Assembly: GCA_025769875.1 (NCBI GenBank)
Contig: JAGFNK010000588.1
Location: 1 to 31,970, forward strand
Reading direction: 5' to 3'
Length of the DNA stretch: 31,970 bases
DNA from: Russula earlei
Taxonomy: Eukaryota > Basidiomycota > Agaricomycetes > Russulales > Russulaceae
Positions 11,354 through 22,026 of the stretch are shown here, in pieces. Numbering within the stretch: position 1 is the first letter of the stretch; each line of letters starts with the position of its first letter. A program made the translations under genes and the position numbers. Below the pieces are notes generated by a model. The model made no database searches. It saw only the letters and a list, made by a program, of their open reading frames with translations, and was not told where the DNA came from.

Positions 11354-13849
11354 GATAGGGAGAACGGGGGCGAGGGGGGGGGGCAGAGGCTGGACAGCAC
11401 GATAATAAGGGAGCCGCATTGCGTCCTCGTTGCGTCCTCACCTTCTGGAAACAGACAAACCAGGATCAGAGTAGCTTCTAGCCCTCGCCAGTCATCATGC
11501 ACACTCGATGGGACGAAGATGGATAAATACTATCACGTGTGCTCAATACCTGTAAACCTGCGACAGCGTGGAACAGGAACCAATGAGTAGAGTGGGTGGG
11601 GGAAGGGCTTGCAGGTACGGGGAAGTGTTGGGACTAGTCCACATTCAGTCACTATGAGTGTCACCGAATTGGCTCAGTATGATTATCAAAAATATAGAGA
11701 ACAGACCGATTAAGCGGTTCATTCATCTCTGAGGTTCGCCTGTTCCCCAGCCCAGACTGGTCTTGTTCTTATTTGACAGCTTATTTTCTGATGCTGCGGT
11801 CACAGGTTCACTTCTTTCCCTTTTCTGCACACAGCTGCCTCGAGAGTGATATCCTCTACTCACGAACGTTCACGTTGTGCCATACCCACCACTGGTTGAC
11901 GTCTGGTCTAGCGGGGCGTATAAGGAGTTTTTTTGTGACCTAGATTCCATAACGGGCTTAAGACTAATCGTCGAGCGTCCAGGCCCCGCGTAGCTCGGAC
12001 CTTGGCGCTAAGAAGTTGACCAAGATCTTATCTCGACATCCTATGTAGTCTCTTTTGTATCAATATCAATATATAAACATATGGTAGCCCCATGCGTACT
12101 TGACAGCTTCCATCAACCGCCGCTTTTCAGTGTTTTTACACCGACACCGTTGCCTCGGACCATCCATACTGTTCTTGACATCGCAGCTATGCGAATGGCC
12201 TAAAATGAGACAAATAGGTTAGTCGAGACAAAGGCATCGCACTGACAGGAGCGCTTGTTCGAGTTGTCCGGAATTCCCGTATGTACATCATTATAGGCCG
12301 TGTGTGTTCCATTCCACCACCACCGTGACGATCGGCCCCCGAGCTGAGCTGACAGTTTATGGACATGTCAAATGAGTGTCAAACATCCGGTAGCCATCCA
12401 GCATCCCTGTCAAACCTTCTGGGTGGTTCGGCACAACAAAACGCTACCGGGCGTGCAGGGGTCTTGTGAGTCGCGACAGATGGCTAATTCGATCGCCTCG
12501 ACACCCACGATAATCTCGGGCTCCGGATCATCATCCAATCTCGACAGCCTTTGAGCATTCATTATCGCAGATGTGCGGGCATCACTGCAGACTATGTTCG
12601 CCTGAACAATATTAGGATGGGGTTGCCAGTCACGAGACTCGTGAAGCAGCGGGTCTTTCCTGGTTCGATATCCGCTATTCGAAAGTCGATAAGATCGAAG
12701 CGTTCTGATCTGCCTGCTATCATTGCTCACTCTCGACGTTCCACATTCACTGCGCGGGCTACCCACCTTGCTAAAGAGGTTGAGGAATGCAAGTGTAGGT
12801 GTGAGCCTCGTAGAAGGAACATCGGACGAGGCCATACCTCATTTTTGGTCACTGAGGCTGGGTGCTGAACGGGACAAGGATCCTGATTTAACCGGGTCGC
12901 GCAAAGAGATAGGTCAAAATGAAGAAAATCCTACTGCTGGACTCCAAGGAGAGCATAAACTGACAAACTGTGTTCTTCACAGTCTGGAGGAAAACTGGGT
13001 CAGTGAGCGGGGCCGAATGATGCTGAGCATTCTCAATCAGTGTCTGAACAATGATCTACAAGATAGTTGTGTGAATACGAGATAACAATGTTGACTTCGC
13101 TTGAAAATGAGAGCGCCGACGGTTTCTGGATTTTCAAACACGATCCGGCCTGCCTGAGGGTGATACCTTATGACAGTTTACCGTTCTGCGCGATGTATTG
13201 TAAAACATATGGATCGGCCTCGCTCTGGAGCCAAGGGATGGCCAGCGAACAAAAAGGTGAGCCTATTTCAGTGCATTGTAAGTTGCGAAATCAACAGGAA
13301 ATCAACGCCGGGATGATATACGCACCTATCATTAGTGCTCCTTAATGCCCGTTCCAAAAGTTTCTCGAATCCAGGACTCATAGTTGACGGAACCGACTCG
13401 ACATTTGTGCTGGTTTCAAGTTCCAGTGGCCGTAGTTTCAAAGAGTAGCGTCGAGAGCAAGACGAATGTGCGTGTACGCATACGTTGCATCGAAGATTTC
13501 GGTGTCTGGGTTACTTTGGGTGACGCACGGTGCACACGGCATCGAGATATTGTGCGCAGATGTACCTCAGATTGATGATCTCCCGCCAGACAACGGACGA
13601 GAGAGTATATTTGAACACCTCCATATGGCCGTGCCAATAAAGTCCTAATCACGAAAGTGGTTGAACCCCGTCGCGTGGAATGTACTGCAGATAGGGGACT
13701 AGCTGTTGGTATCAGTAAAGGGGATTGTCAACATGCTTAGGTGATTTGCCAGGCTCATGACGTTATCTATGATGTTCCGCCGTGGGCCGTGGCACCACTA
13801 CCATGCTTTGCTTTATAAACCCTGGAAATATGGGCCTTCCCCCTTGCTC
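11354..13849. other. 2.5-kb stretch with no supported gene
   Basis: The first 50 bp carry a G-rich tract (11367-11386), a pyrimidine tract in the 5' leader of the RNase III-like gene. The longest frame is 141 codons on the minus strand (12410-12835). Its first 23 residues, ending TLAFLNLFSK before a possible GTGGGT donor, look protein-like, but I could not extend them into a family. Other frames are short and overlap one another. I see no tRNA or mobile-element signature. Confidence 0.4.
13814..13819 (+). promoter_or_regulatory. TATA box ahead of the questin oxidase-like gene
   Basis: TATAAA within gctttataaacc, 31 bp ahead of the chosen ATG at 13850. The distance implies either a very short leader or that the initiation site lies almost at the ATG. 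Confidence 0.4.
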
Positions 13850-15689
13850 ATGGCTTCTTCCAGCGGCGGTGATAGCCCCGAATTGCTCGACCGTCTCTAC
13901 CCCGTTCCTCCCTCGTCTGGCGTTGTAGCCCTACCTGGCCCCACCGAGGCCAGCTCTCGCGCCCTGCTGGGCGTACTTCGACACAACCGCGAGAATCACC
14001 ATATCTTTTTCGGTGACAGAGGGTTTCATAAGTACGTTGAGTTCCGGCATGCGTCGACTTACGCATCCCTGATACACCCGGAATGAAAAGCCATGCCACG
14101 CACCACACGTTAGCTATCTATGGTCTCGGTGCATCGCCACAGATCATAGAGGATGCTTACAAAACTCACGACTATCTCATACCTGCCTTCGAAAGTCCTG
14201 AGCCCATCACGGACAAGAATCTCACAGAGCACCTTGGCGATGCCCGGTGTGTATCGGTCCGCCGTGCCATGCTGGGCGTTGCAACAGCCTCCTCTCTAAT
14301 CATGTTTGCGCTCTAGGTACTATGATGCGTACCTCTCATACTTCTCTGATTACCTTCGCGGCCACACTCCGAATGAAGCATTTGACCGCTTCATCTTATC
14401 ATCTTCGTCCAACTTCGGTCCTTCTCTTGCGGCGAACGATGTCAAGGGCTCGGGAAAAAAGCACCCAGAGATGCTTAACAGGCTCCTGGCTGGCCTCTTA
14501 CACCCATTCATCCACCTTGCTTACGGATTTGAATTTGGCCTTCCAGGCCAAGTTGCGGAAGGTTAGTCAACTTTTCGTCCTGGTTTCTTCGATCCAAGGT
14601 TGAAGGGCGTCAGGCCTCGCATGTACTGCCGTACACAAAGCGGAGCAGACCGAACTGGTACCACCTTCCTTCTTCGCTAAACTTTCAGAACCGGGGATAC
14701 TCGCAGGTCTGGCGTCTAAGCTCTCGATTTCGCGAACTGTTGCTCCAGCCCTCGAGGAGAAGCGGCCGACATTCGCGTTTCTTCGTCGCATACGTGACCA
14801 CCCCAAATTTACACCAAGTTCCCTCAATCTTCCGTCGGATGAAAGCCAGTACACGGTAGTTGTGACAAATGTGGGGGACACGCTCACTTTGCTCGTGAAC
14901 GAATGGGCAGACGAATGGCTGGGAGATACGCAGACCGATGCGGACGTCGAGAAAAGGCTGGAGGGAATGGTAGAGGAAGTTGTGTGGGGTAATGTCATCT
15001 GGTTTGGAGTGGGAGGTTGGCATACGCGTGGCGACAGTGGACGCCCGATCAATGCGGACTTCTTCATGTGCGTCCGGTTATTTATGTTTAACATTCCTGC
15101 ACTAATTCTACGAAAAAGCGCTCATCTTGTCACATCCGCGGTCTTCTTGCTGACCCTCGTTCTTCCGTCTGAACATTCGCCCTCTCCTCCTGTGCCCCTC
15201 GCGAACCGCCTGACACTTCTTAAGGCATATCTTGCGACTTGTGCAGGGTGGTACATCTCTAGGGGAAACGCTGCGATCCCCATAAAAGAGTTCTACTATG
15301 CCACCCACGATCGACTCACCGCACCTCCAGCAGCCTCGGCGCCACCCTCAGCCGAGCGGAAACCTCTTGGTGCTCCCGGCGGCCCATGGCAACGTATCAT
15401 TGTTAATGCTGTCGCGCATCCGGATGAACACCTAGCCAAGGCTGTGCGCTCCCTCTCGACGCTTGCAATCCGCTGGGGTGGTCGCCCCGCAGGCTATTAC
15501 TCTGGCGGGGGTGTGGGCGGGCTAGAAGGCCGCGAGGTACTCGAGGGAACTCTCTTTGTGCGCGCGGCGAGCTTGACGCTCGATCGGCTAGGATGGGCGC
15601 ATGAGTCGGGAAAGGGTCTCAGCGACTGGGATCATGATGGAATTCGTTTTTCGAGCGATGATCAAAGTGTGAATAGTCCGTATCTCTGA
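13850..15689 (+). CDS. Questin oxidase-like protein
   Basis: Five exons: 13850-14031, 14091-14246, 14317-14561, 14614-15067, 15119-15689. They give 1608 nt, 535 residues plus stop. The start is the ATG of MASSSGGDSPELLDRLYPVP; an upstream ATG at 13757 lies before the TATA box. Family marks (questin_oxidase-like): LRHNRENHHIFFGDRGFHN (about 43-61), then HATHHTLAIYGLGASPQIIE, ending the first His-rich block; HPFIHLAYGFEFGLPGQVAE in the middle; FIAHLVTSAVFLL and WGGRPAGYYSGGG near the end. The paired histidines fit a metal- or cofactor-bound oxygenase. The founding enzyme opens the anthraquinone questin in the sulochrin/geodin pathway, but most fungal members have no known substrate. No other secondary-metabolism gene is seen beside it, so a cluster role is not supported. 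No signal peptide is evident. Confidence 0.87.
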
Positions 15690-16049
15690 GGGCGCTGTAC
15701 GATATGGAAGTGGATGTGGTATTTTCTGTCAAACAACACACATATTCGACACGATGTAAGTTGAGAGTAGCTATGTCGTTGTACGCTCGTCGAATTTTAC
15801 AAAATCGTCTTGCGATGCTCGTTATGCATTACCTTTTAGACGACGACGGCCTAGCAAGGAAACCATGTGAGTCGTTGACATTTAGCAGTGGGTTGAATTA
15901 CCATAAAAGGTGGTTGTGTCAGCAAGAGAATCAGGGACTTCAATCATGTGTTAATGGATGTAATTTAGTTATATAAGTGAGTTAATAATAAGATAACTCC
16001 TTACCATTTTCCCCTACCAAAAAAAAAAGAAATGCAATCTCATCTCTGA
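15690..16049. other. Spacer between questin oxidase-like gene and mobile DNA
   Basis: The 3' flank of the oxidase gene grades into AT-rich DNA with a poly-A tract at 16019-16028. Nothing protein-like was recognised. Confidence 0.4.
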
Positions 16050-16656
16050 TTGATTGGCACACCATCTGCATCATCCACCCATTCTGGGCTGAGTGCTCCT
16101 TTTGTGACACAATGTTTTCAGATCACTGCCAATTCTGGAAGGAGGGGAGGGCTCAATTATGACTGGGAGCATGGCAGATACCCCATAGAATGGCCAACAG
16201 CAGCTGATTTTGATGCATGGCACTGGCAAGAAGAACTTGCTCACTCAATTGAATTGATTACATCCAGCACTGAGCATGGGCAGGGATGGACAAAGAAGGT
16301 TTTCATCTGTTCCTGCCAACTATCTGGAGGAGCTTCAAGTTATGTAAAGAAGCACCTTGATCACACATGGAGATCCAAGATCAAGAAGATGGGTTGCCAT
16401 TGCTGAATAGTCATCAAGTCGTACGTGGATGCACCTACCATTCTTGGACAATATGCAAGCAAGTATGACCATGAAATTGCTAATCTCACTTACACATGAA
16501 TGTCACATGTAGCATGTGATAAAATTAAATTCATGCTGTCAAAGAAGGTTGATCCATGGGAAATAGTAAGTGCCTGTATTGAATTTATTTTATTTTTATT
16601 CACTAACTTAATAATGGAAAGGTACACAATATTCATGATTCATTGCCCGATGGCAG
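16050..16656 (+). pseudogene. MULE-like transposase, N-terminal fragment
   Basis: One frame runs from 16050 to about 16566 with two TGA stops inside (16404-16406 and 16497-16499). Across the stops it still reads as the DNA-binding N-terminus of fungal Mutator-like (FAR1/WRKY-GCM1-type) transposases: GWTKKVFICSCQLSGG, a Cys-rich GCHC, IVIKSYVDAPTILGQY, and KIKFMLSKKVDPWEI. A GTAAGT donor at 16567 and an acceptor at about 16621 continue it to IHDSLPDG, after which the LTR element at 16657 cuts it off. The catalytic DDE region is absent. This is a dead relic. The family is assigned from memory of the motif order. Confidence 0.6.
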
Positions 16657-17247
16657 TGTTATGGCATTGCGGCCATAAGAGCATTAGCTCAAGGTTCAGT
16701 GGGGCCAAGTCCCTGTGACTTGGTTCAAGGGGTTCAGTGGGGCCAGCTCAAGGAGACCGGATCAAAGGTTTAGCGTCTCAAGGCTGAGTCAGACAATGAC
16801 TCAGTCCGCAGACAGAGTTGACCTTCTGGTTTTACAGAAGAGGAGGATGATGATAGAGCAAGAGAGGGGTAAGAGGAATGCAAGAGTTCCTCCTAGTGTG
16901 TTGATGTCAAGCAAGGTAAAAGCCAGCACAACAAGTTGTGATTGAGAGAGGAAACAGGGCAAAGGGATGCGATAGGAAATGGGACAAAGCTAAGCTTGGG
17001 ATATTCCCCAAACTTCTACAGGCGCTTAAATACTGTATGTAGTGAGGCTGTACAGTACTATATGCGGAACAATAGATAAAAGTGAGCCAATAGCAAAAGA
17101 GACTCAACAATAGATAAAACACAACGAGTGAAACAATAAGGGTCATCAACATCAAGGGATGAAACTGTAACCAAAGGGATGGGGGTGAAAGTAAAGAACA
17201 ATAAGAAGTAGTTTAGGGATGAACCGAAAGAGGGGTAGATCACAACA
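16657..17247 (-). repeat. 3' LTR of the Gag-only element
   Basis: 591 bp, TGTT...AACA ends, direct repeat of 18332-18938. Shared blocks include gtttagcgtctcaaggctga and tgtatgtagtgaggctgtac. Confidence 0.75.
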
Positions 17248-17250
17248 TCA

Positions 17251-17260
17251 TGCCCCCCTC
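17251..17260 (-). promoter_or_regulatory. Polypurine tract of the Gag-only element
   Basis: Minus strand GAGGGGGGCA directly ahead of the LTR start TGTTGTGATC, the usual place of the plus-strand primer of LTR retroelements. Confidence 0.55.
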
Positions 17261-17277
17261 ATGCTTAGTTCTCCAGA

Positions 17278-18201
17278 CTAATCAGTCTCAGGGCCCGACT
17301 CACAGAGCTCATCGCCTTCGACTTCTGGCCACGCGTTCTGGGACCCTATTGCTCTGGGGCAGAAACCTCTGTAACTCTGGTGGGTCCTCCTGAGAATGCA
17401 ATCCACCTGACCGCTACAGTTGGTATGGGGTTTGTTGCAGTCCTTGTTCCAGTGACCTCTAGTGTTGCAATGTTTGCAAACATGTTGTTGTTTCTGGAGT
17501 TGGTGACACTGCGCCTTGGTCAAACGCGCAGGAGTGAGGGGGGTGTTAGGGGTACTAACGTCATTGGAGAACATTTGAGGAAAATGGGAGGGTGAGCCCA
17601 TAGGGGCATTGTTTTGGGACTGGTCAACAACATGAGGGAGATACTCGAGAGGGGGGGTCAGGGAGAGGGGAGGGCGAGTGGGTAATGGAGGAGAAGAAGA
17701 AGTGGGTGGTTCTTTTGATTCCTCAATTTTGTCATAGCTTCCTGCTAGTGAGTAATATGGCCCAGTGTTGCAGGTGAGACCTCCATCAGTCATCAGGTTA
17801 TCGAGTTGGTGACGAACTTGGACCAAAGTGTTGTTGGCTTGAAGGCGGCTGCAGATGGTGGTGGTCTCTTTGGTGTGAGACTGGATCTCATGGAGTCGGT
17901 CTGCGAGTTGCCCTTGAAGGACATTCAGGGCCCCTTGGATAGAGATACGCTTGCCCTCTAAAACTTTCAGTTGAAATGAACTGATGTGGAGGTGGTAGAC
18001 GTCGGCAAGAGCACCAGGGTTGTGGAGGTTTTTGAGAGCCTGAGCAATGTCGAAATGGAAAGGGTGGTCCTCAATTAGGAGGTGGAGGTCAGAGGCAGTG
18101 ACGGAAGGATGGGGGGCAGAGATGACAGGTCAGGCGATGAGCTTTTCTCTGTAAGCGGGCTCTCCTTGACCCATAGTTCCTAGAAGCATGGGTTTCGTCA
18201 T
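17278..18201 (-). pseudogene. Gag-like zinc-knuckle protein, one internal stop
   Basis: From the ATG at 18201 one frame continues to the stop at 17278, about 307 codons, with a single TGA (18130-18132) after residue 23. Beyond it the frame is clean. A helical, Leu-rich part (VLEGKRISIQGALNVLQGQL) is followed by a Ser/Pro-rich linker and a CCHC knuckle CKHCNTRGHWNKDC. A further Cys-rich segment, CSGQVDCILRRTHQSYRGFC, may be a second zinc site. The layout is that of retroelement nucleocapsid proteins. The segment after the stop could start at an internal Met (17826). Confidence 0.65.
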
Positions 18202-18331
18202 TGTATAAAGTGATGTGTAAGTATGGTAGCAGGTGTTTTTGCCCATTAATGTTAATGTAAAAAGGGGGAACATGCGTGTAAGGTTCGTAAACAAACCAAG
18301 GGGGGCCAGGGTGAGTGGGATCTACTTCGGT

Positions 18332-18938
18332 TGTTATGGCGTCGCAGCCAGTAAGAGTGTTAGCTCAAGGTTCAATGGGGGCCAAGTCCCTGTGGCTTGG
18401 TTCAAGGGTTCAGTGGGGGCCAGCTCAAAAGAGACCGGATCAAGGGTTTAGCGTCTCAAGGCTGAGTCAGACAATGACTCAGTCTGCAGACAGAGTCAAT
18501 CTTCTGGTTTCACAGAAGAGGAGGATGATGAGAGAAGCAGAGGAGGAAGAGGAACACAAAGGCCCCTCAAGGTGTGCTTAGGTCGAGCAGAGTATAGGCC
18601 AGCACAAGCAAGTTGTGATTGAGAGAGTATACAGGGCAAGGGATGCGACAGGAAATGGGACAAAGCTAAGCTTGGGGCATTCCCCAGCTTTTACGGGTGC
18701 TTAAATACTGTATGTAGTGAGGCTGTACAGTACTATATGCAGAACAATAGATAAAAGGGGAGCCAATAGCAGAAGAGACTCAAACAATTGGTGAAACACA
18801 ATAGATGAAACACAATAGGTAAAACAATAAGGAGCATCAGCATCAAGGGGTGAAATGGTAACCAAGGGGATGAGGGTGAAAGTAAAGAACAATAAGAAGT
18901 AGTTTAGGGATGAACCAAAAGAGGGGTAGATCACAACA
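18332..18938 (-). repeat. 5' LTR of the Gag-only element
   Basis: 607 bp, same termini as 16657-17247. It is 16 bp longer owing to small indels. Confidence 0.75.
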
Positions 18939-19018
18939 AATATGGAGTGAGATACATGAGACAGTTGAGACATCGGCAGGGTTTGTCTTGCAATTGAGTA
19001 CAACTAATATACAGCTTG

Positions 19019-19161
19019 ATGGCATCCCTTATATGGTACAGTATGGGTAACTTACCATACCGGCAACCGTACCATCAGGGTACGCTTCCACTACCCATAC
19101 AGTATGGTACAGGATACCATATTATAGTAGCCATAAACCGTATGTGTATGGGTATGGTCAG
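19019..19161. repeat. Patch of interleaved TATGGTA / TACCATA words
   Basis: About 140 bp built from tatggtac, cagtatggg, taccatac and acccatac in both orientations, for example tatggtacagtatgggta at 19033 and tacccatacagtatggtaca near 19096. The words can pair in several ways. Confidence 0.6.
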
Positions 19162-19326
19162 CAGCCCTATGCTTCACCACACCCATGCCCACATATCAAC
19201 ACACAACAACACCTCAACACTTGCCATCCCCCTTCTGCAATGAGATGACACAACACACATGCAAGGCCAAAGACTCACTCAAGAAGGTTTGACTGGGGAC
19301 GCTCAAATTTTCACCCCCCTGGGAGG

Positions 19327-19533
19327 TGTTGGGTATGTGATCTGGCTGAGCACGAAATCACGTGCACTGTAGTGGCACCTGCAACATTGTATTCCTTATA
19401 CTCTTTCTCTTTCATCATAGTTTGATCTCACTCAGTCTAGACTCCCTTTCATCATACCTCCTGCCTCTCTGTATATAAATTCCTCAGCTACTCTCTGGAT
19501 GAATAAGAATTCCTTTTCTGCTTCTCACCATCA
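19327..19533 (+). repeat. Possible Copia-type LTR relic
   Basis: Starts TGTTGGGTATG and ends CACCATCA. It has a TATA box (gtatataaat, 19471-19480) about two thirds in and gaataagaat shortly after. Length near 207 bp is normal for fungal Copia LTRs. No partner LTR or target duplication was found, so this rests on layout only. Confidence 0.35.
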
Positions 19534-20047
19534 GGAAAAACCTCCTGCGCTGGTGAGAGATAATTAGCACTTATTATCCCTTGCTAGCGTCATTTATCAA
19601 AAACTGAAATTATTGTCGCCAGTTTACCCCCAATAATTTTATCGACCATTATTGTCATTATGGATAATAATTTTGCTATTATGATAATTCATGGTTCTTG
19701 TTCTATAATTTTGGATTGGATAGTTCACAACATGATTGATAATAAGCGCTGATAATAGCGCAATAACTTCGCAGTCCATTCAGCTACGCTATGACAGGAA
19801 TACTAATGTAGGCATTTTACAATGCCAAACTAAAATCAAGTGTAGATGTACAAGAATGATAATTTGTCCAAGAGAACAATATGAGCAGGTAATGTCACCA
19901 TTGGTTTGAGGGACCAAGGACGGTGTGAGCTTGCTCAATTGTTGAGTTCTTAAAGGTTGAGTCCAGCAATTGGGACCGAGGTTCTCAACGCTGAAGTGCT
20001 GCTGCAAAGGTAGATTAGTTAAACAAAGTATAGCATGATTTGATTGC

Positions 20048-21856
20048 TCACTGGGCTTTTGTAAAAATATCCGCCATCATTGTGTGGAACGCATTGTCAC
20101 AATGCTCCTGGATATGGTTGAATGTGCCAATATGGCCACAATAGACATCAAGGTATGCATTGGCTGAAAAGTCCGTGGCCTGGTGGACACCGGTACGCCA
20201 CTCATGCAGGGCAGCATAGAGCTACATATATAGTTAGAACAAATTTTGAAGACAAGACTAAACTAGACTTACCGCCGTTGCTACCAATGTAACCATTGGT
20301 ATTGGCACTTCATGCATCGTCACCCCAAGGGTGTCTTGATGTGTCAGAAAGCAGTGTCCAAATTTACTCACAAACAAGTTAACACCTCCGGCAAAATACA
20401 AATCGTGAATCACATTGATTATCCGCGTATTCCGATAGGGACGCGAGCGCATTATGAGACCAAAGTTCAATGAAACCTAACCACACATTAGATGGTATCA
20501 AATAAGAATAAGTCCACTTACACTTTTGCTGGTTGGAAACGTATAGTTGTAATCTGTTAACTGCTTCTCAACAAAGGCAATGATTGATGCCTTTGATGGG
20601 ATGGCCAACAACTCAGCTGAGATGATGGTAGTGTAGCGTTCTTTGGCTTCATGTCGGAAAAGGGGGACGTGACCACGCGGCCATTGATTATGTCAGTAAC
20701 GCCATCTCTCTGGTTGAGGAACTTACCACAGGGATAATTTTAGTCACATATTCGTGATCGGACTGGAGGCACCGATGGATGAATGAGGAACCGGGACAGG
20801 AAGAAGCAGCTGATAAAAGAGCAGCCTTTATCACTGCAAGAACAGTAGGGGCATCAGGGAATGCATGATCAATGAGCAAACTGGCTTGAACACTATCCAC
20901 TGCGTCTTGAAGGACGAGGCAAATTAGTGGGCGTTGCTTAGACAGTGTTACCTTGTTTGAATCTGGAGTAAGTATGAGATCGGTGTCAGCAGGCCAGCAA
21001 AATTCAGAAGCCAAAGCAGTAGCGCTGCTTTGACAATCTTGAGAAGATGGAATGTCGTCAGTTGTCCAAGTTTGGCTGCCGGGCAGTGCACCATCTAAGG
21101 CAGAAGGCCCAGGAGGAGCAACTGAAGCTGACCATGATGGTCTCTACATGAACAGCTTTGAGCTTTAGAAGAGATAAAATGATGTCGCAGACGTACCTCA
21201 ATTACCATTGCCTCAGAACGTTTCGTGGATGGTTGCTGGGTGGACTCCAGGTCCTCAAGCCAGTCAGTCTCTGACTCTGGGTTGCTATTGTCACCAGTGG
21301 TTTCAGTTTCGACAGGTTCGGTTACAAGATGACGGGCATGTGCACCACCACTATCACCATAGAAAGCGGACACTGGGGAGAAAAAAACGAACCATCAGTG
21401 GTTTGTTTGTTTGGTGACAAACCTTATTTGTCAGCATATGCATGCACTTCGCTCCAACCTCCTTGGCATGGGCATGGCAATGCCCCCGCAATCATCATTC
21501 CCTCCTTGATATCCAAGACCTTTGTGTCCAAGTCAACACATGCAACATCTATGATACCATGTGACACACTGGACTTCTGCGGCACACTGGACTTTCGTGC
21601 CTTCTTCGCAAGTGGGGTATAGGTTGGCTGCACAGCCAAATTGGCAGAGCTGGGGTGATCAGCGTCATCGGAGGATAAGGTGCGTTTATTCCCTACTTTT
21701 GATATTAGATATGCTGACATGAATAAAATTTGAAGTACCTTTTAGATACGTTTCATGATCAATGTTGCTCTGTATCATAGCATCTTCATTCCTAGATGCC
21801 ATGTTCCCCTTGTTAGAAGATCGTCTGGCCACATTGCGATGAGTGCGAGGAGCCAT
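20048..21856 (-). pseudogene. DUF6532-like protein gene, transposon-associated, probably damaged
   Basis: Minus-strand exons, in order: 21856-21739, 21692-21423, 21372-21197, 21143-20727, about 20690-20522, 20476-20273, 20221-20048. The start MAPRTHRNVARRSSNKGN is basic. The conserved C-terminal core includes LNFGLIMRSRPYRNTRIINV, ADIFTKAQ at the stop, and LHEWRTGVHQATDFSANAYL, close to what I recall of DUF6532 proteins, which abound beside DNA transposons in Agaricomycetes. Their role is unknown. Two faults are seen: a TAA (21424-21426) just before the donor of intron 2, and no AG acceptor where exon 5 should begin (after the branch-like CTGAC the DNA reads ataatcaatgg). It is divergent from the Plavaka gene with about 170 bp between start codons, so the two may belong to one element. 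Confidence 0.6.
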
Positions 21857-22026
21857 GGATGAAGCAAGATGAAAATAAGAGAGTGGAGGTAAGAATGCTG
21901 GAAACGACAGGAAGGGTGATGGGGGTTCGACGACCAAGGTGAGTTTCATTTTATGTTAAAAGCACATGGCATATTCTGACAGTGACTTCCCATTCCTCCT
22001 CTTCTCAACTAGTTGAGCATTCTGTC

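Larger units (their letters stand above)
16657..18938 (-). mobile_element. Non-autonomous LTR element with only a Gag-like gene (TR-GAG type)
   Basis: Two direct repeats of about 600 bp, both starting TGTTATGGC and ending CACAACA, flank a 1084-bp interior whose only long frame is a minus-strand zinc-knuckle protein. Read on the minus strand, the repeat at 18332-18938 is the 5' LTR and 16657-17247 the 3' LTR. A polypurine tract (GAGGGGGG, complement of 17252-17259) sits just ahead of the 3' LTR as expected. No protease, RT or integrase is present, so movement would depend on another element. I find no matching 5-bp target duplication (ggcag versus aatat) and no clear tRNA primer site. The two LTRs differ by substitutions and short indels, so this is an old copy. 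Confidence 0.72.
18939..20047. other. AT-rich spacer with repeat relics
   Basis: No coding region seen. It contains the TATGGTA-word patch (19019-19161), a possible Copia-type LTR (19327-19533), an inverted-repeat AT-rich block (19560-19760) and the 3' flank of the DUF6532-like gene. Confidence 0.5.

Noticed and set aside
12410..12835. 141-codon minus-strand frame as a gene
   Set aside because: Only the first residues look protein-like and no exon continuation or family could be supported.
13757..13849. Upstream ATG at 13757 as start of the questin oxidase-like gene
   Set aside because: It lies before the TATA box and adds residues without family resemblance.
16657..18938. Tandem or satellite duplication of a 0.6-kb unit
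   Set aside because: TGTT...AACA ends, a polypurine tract and a Gag frame between the copies fit LTRs better.
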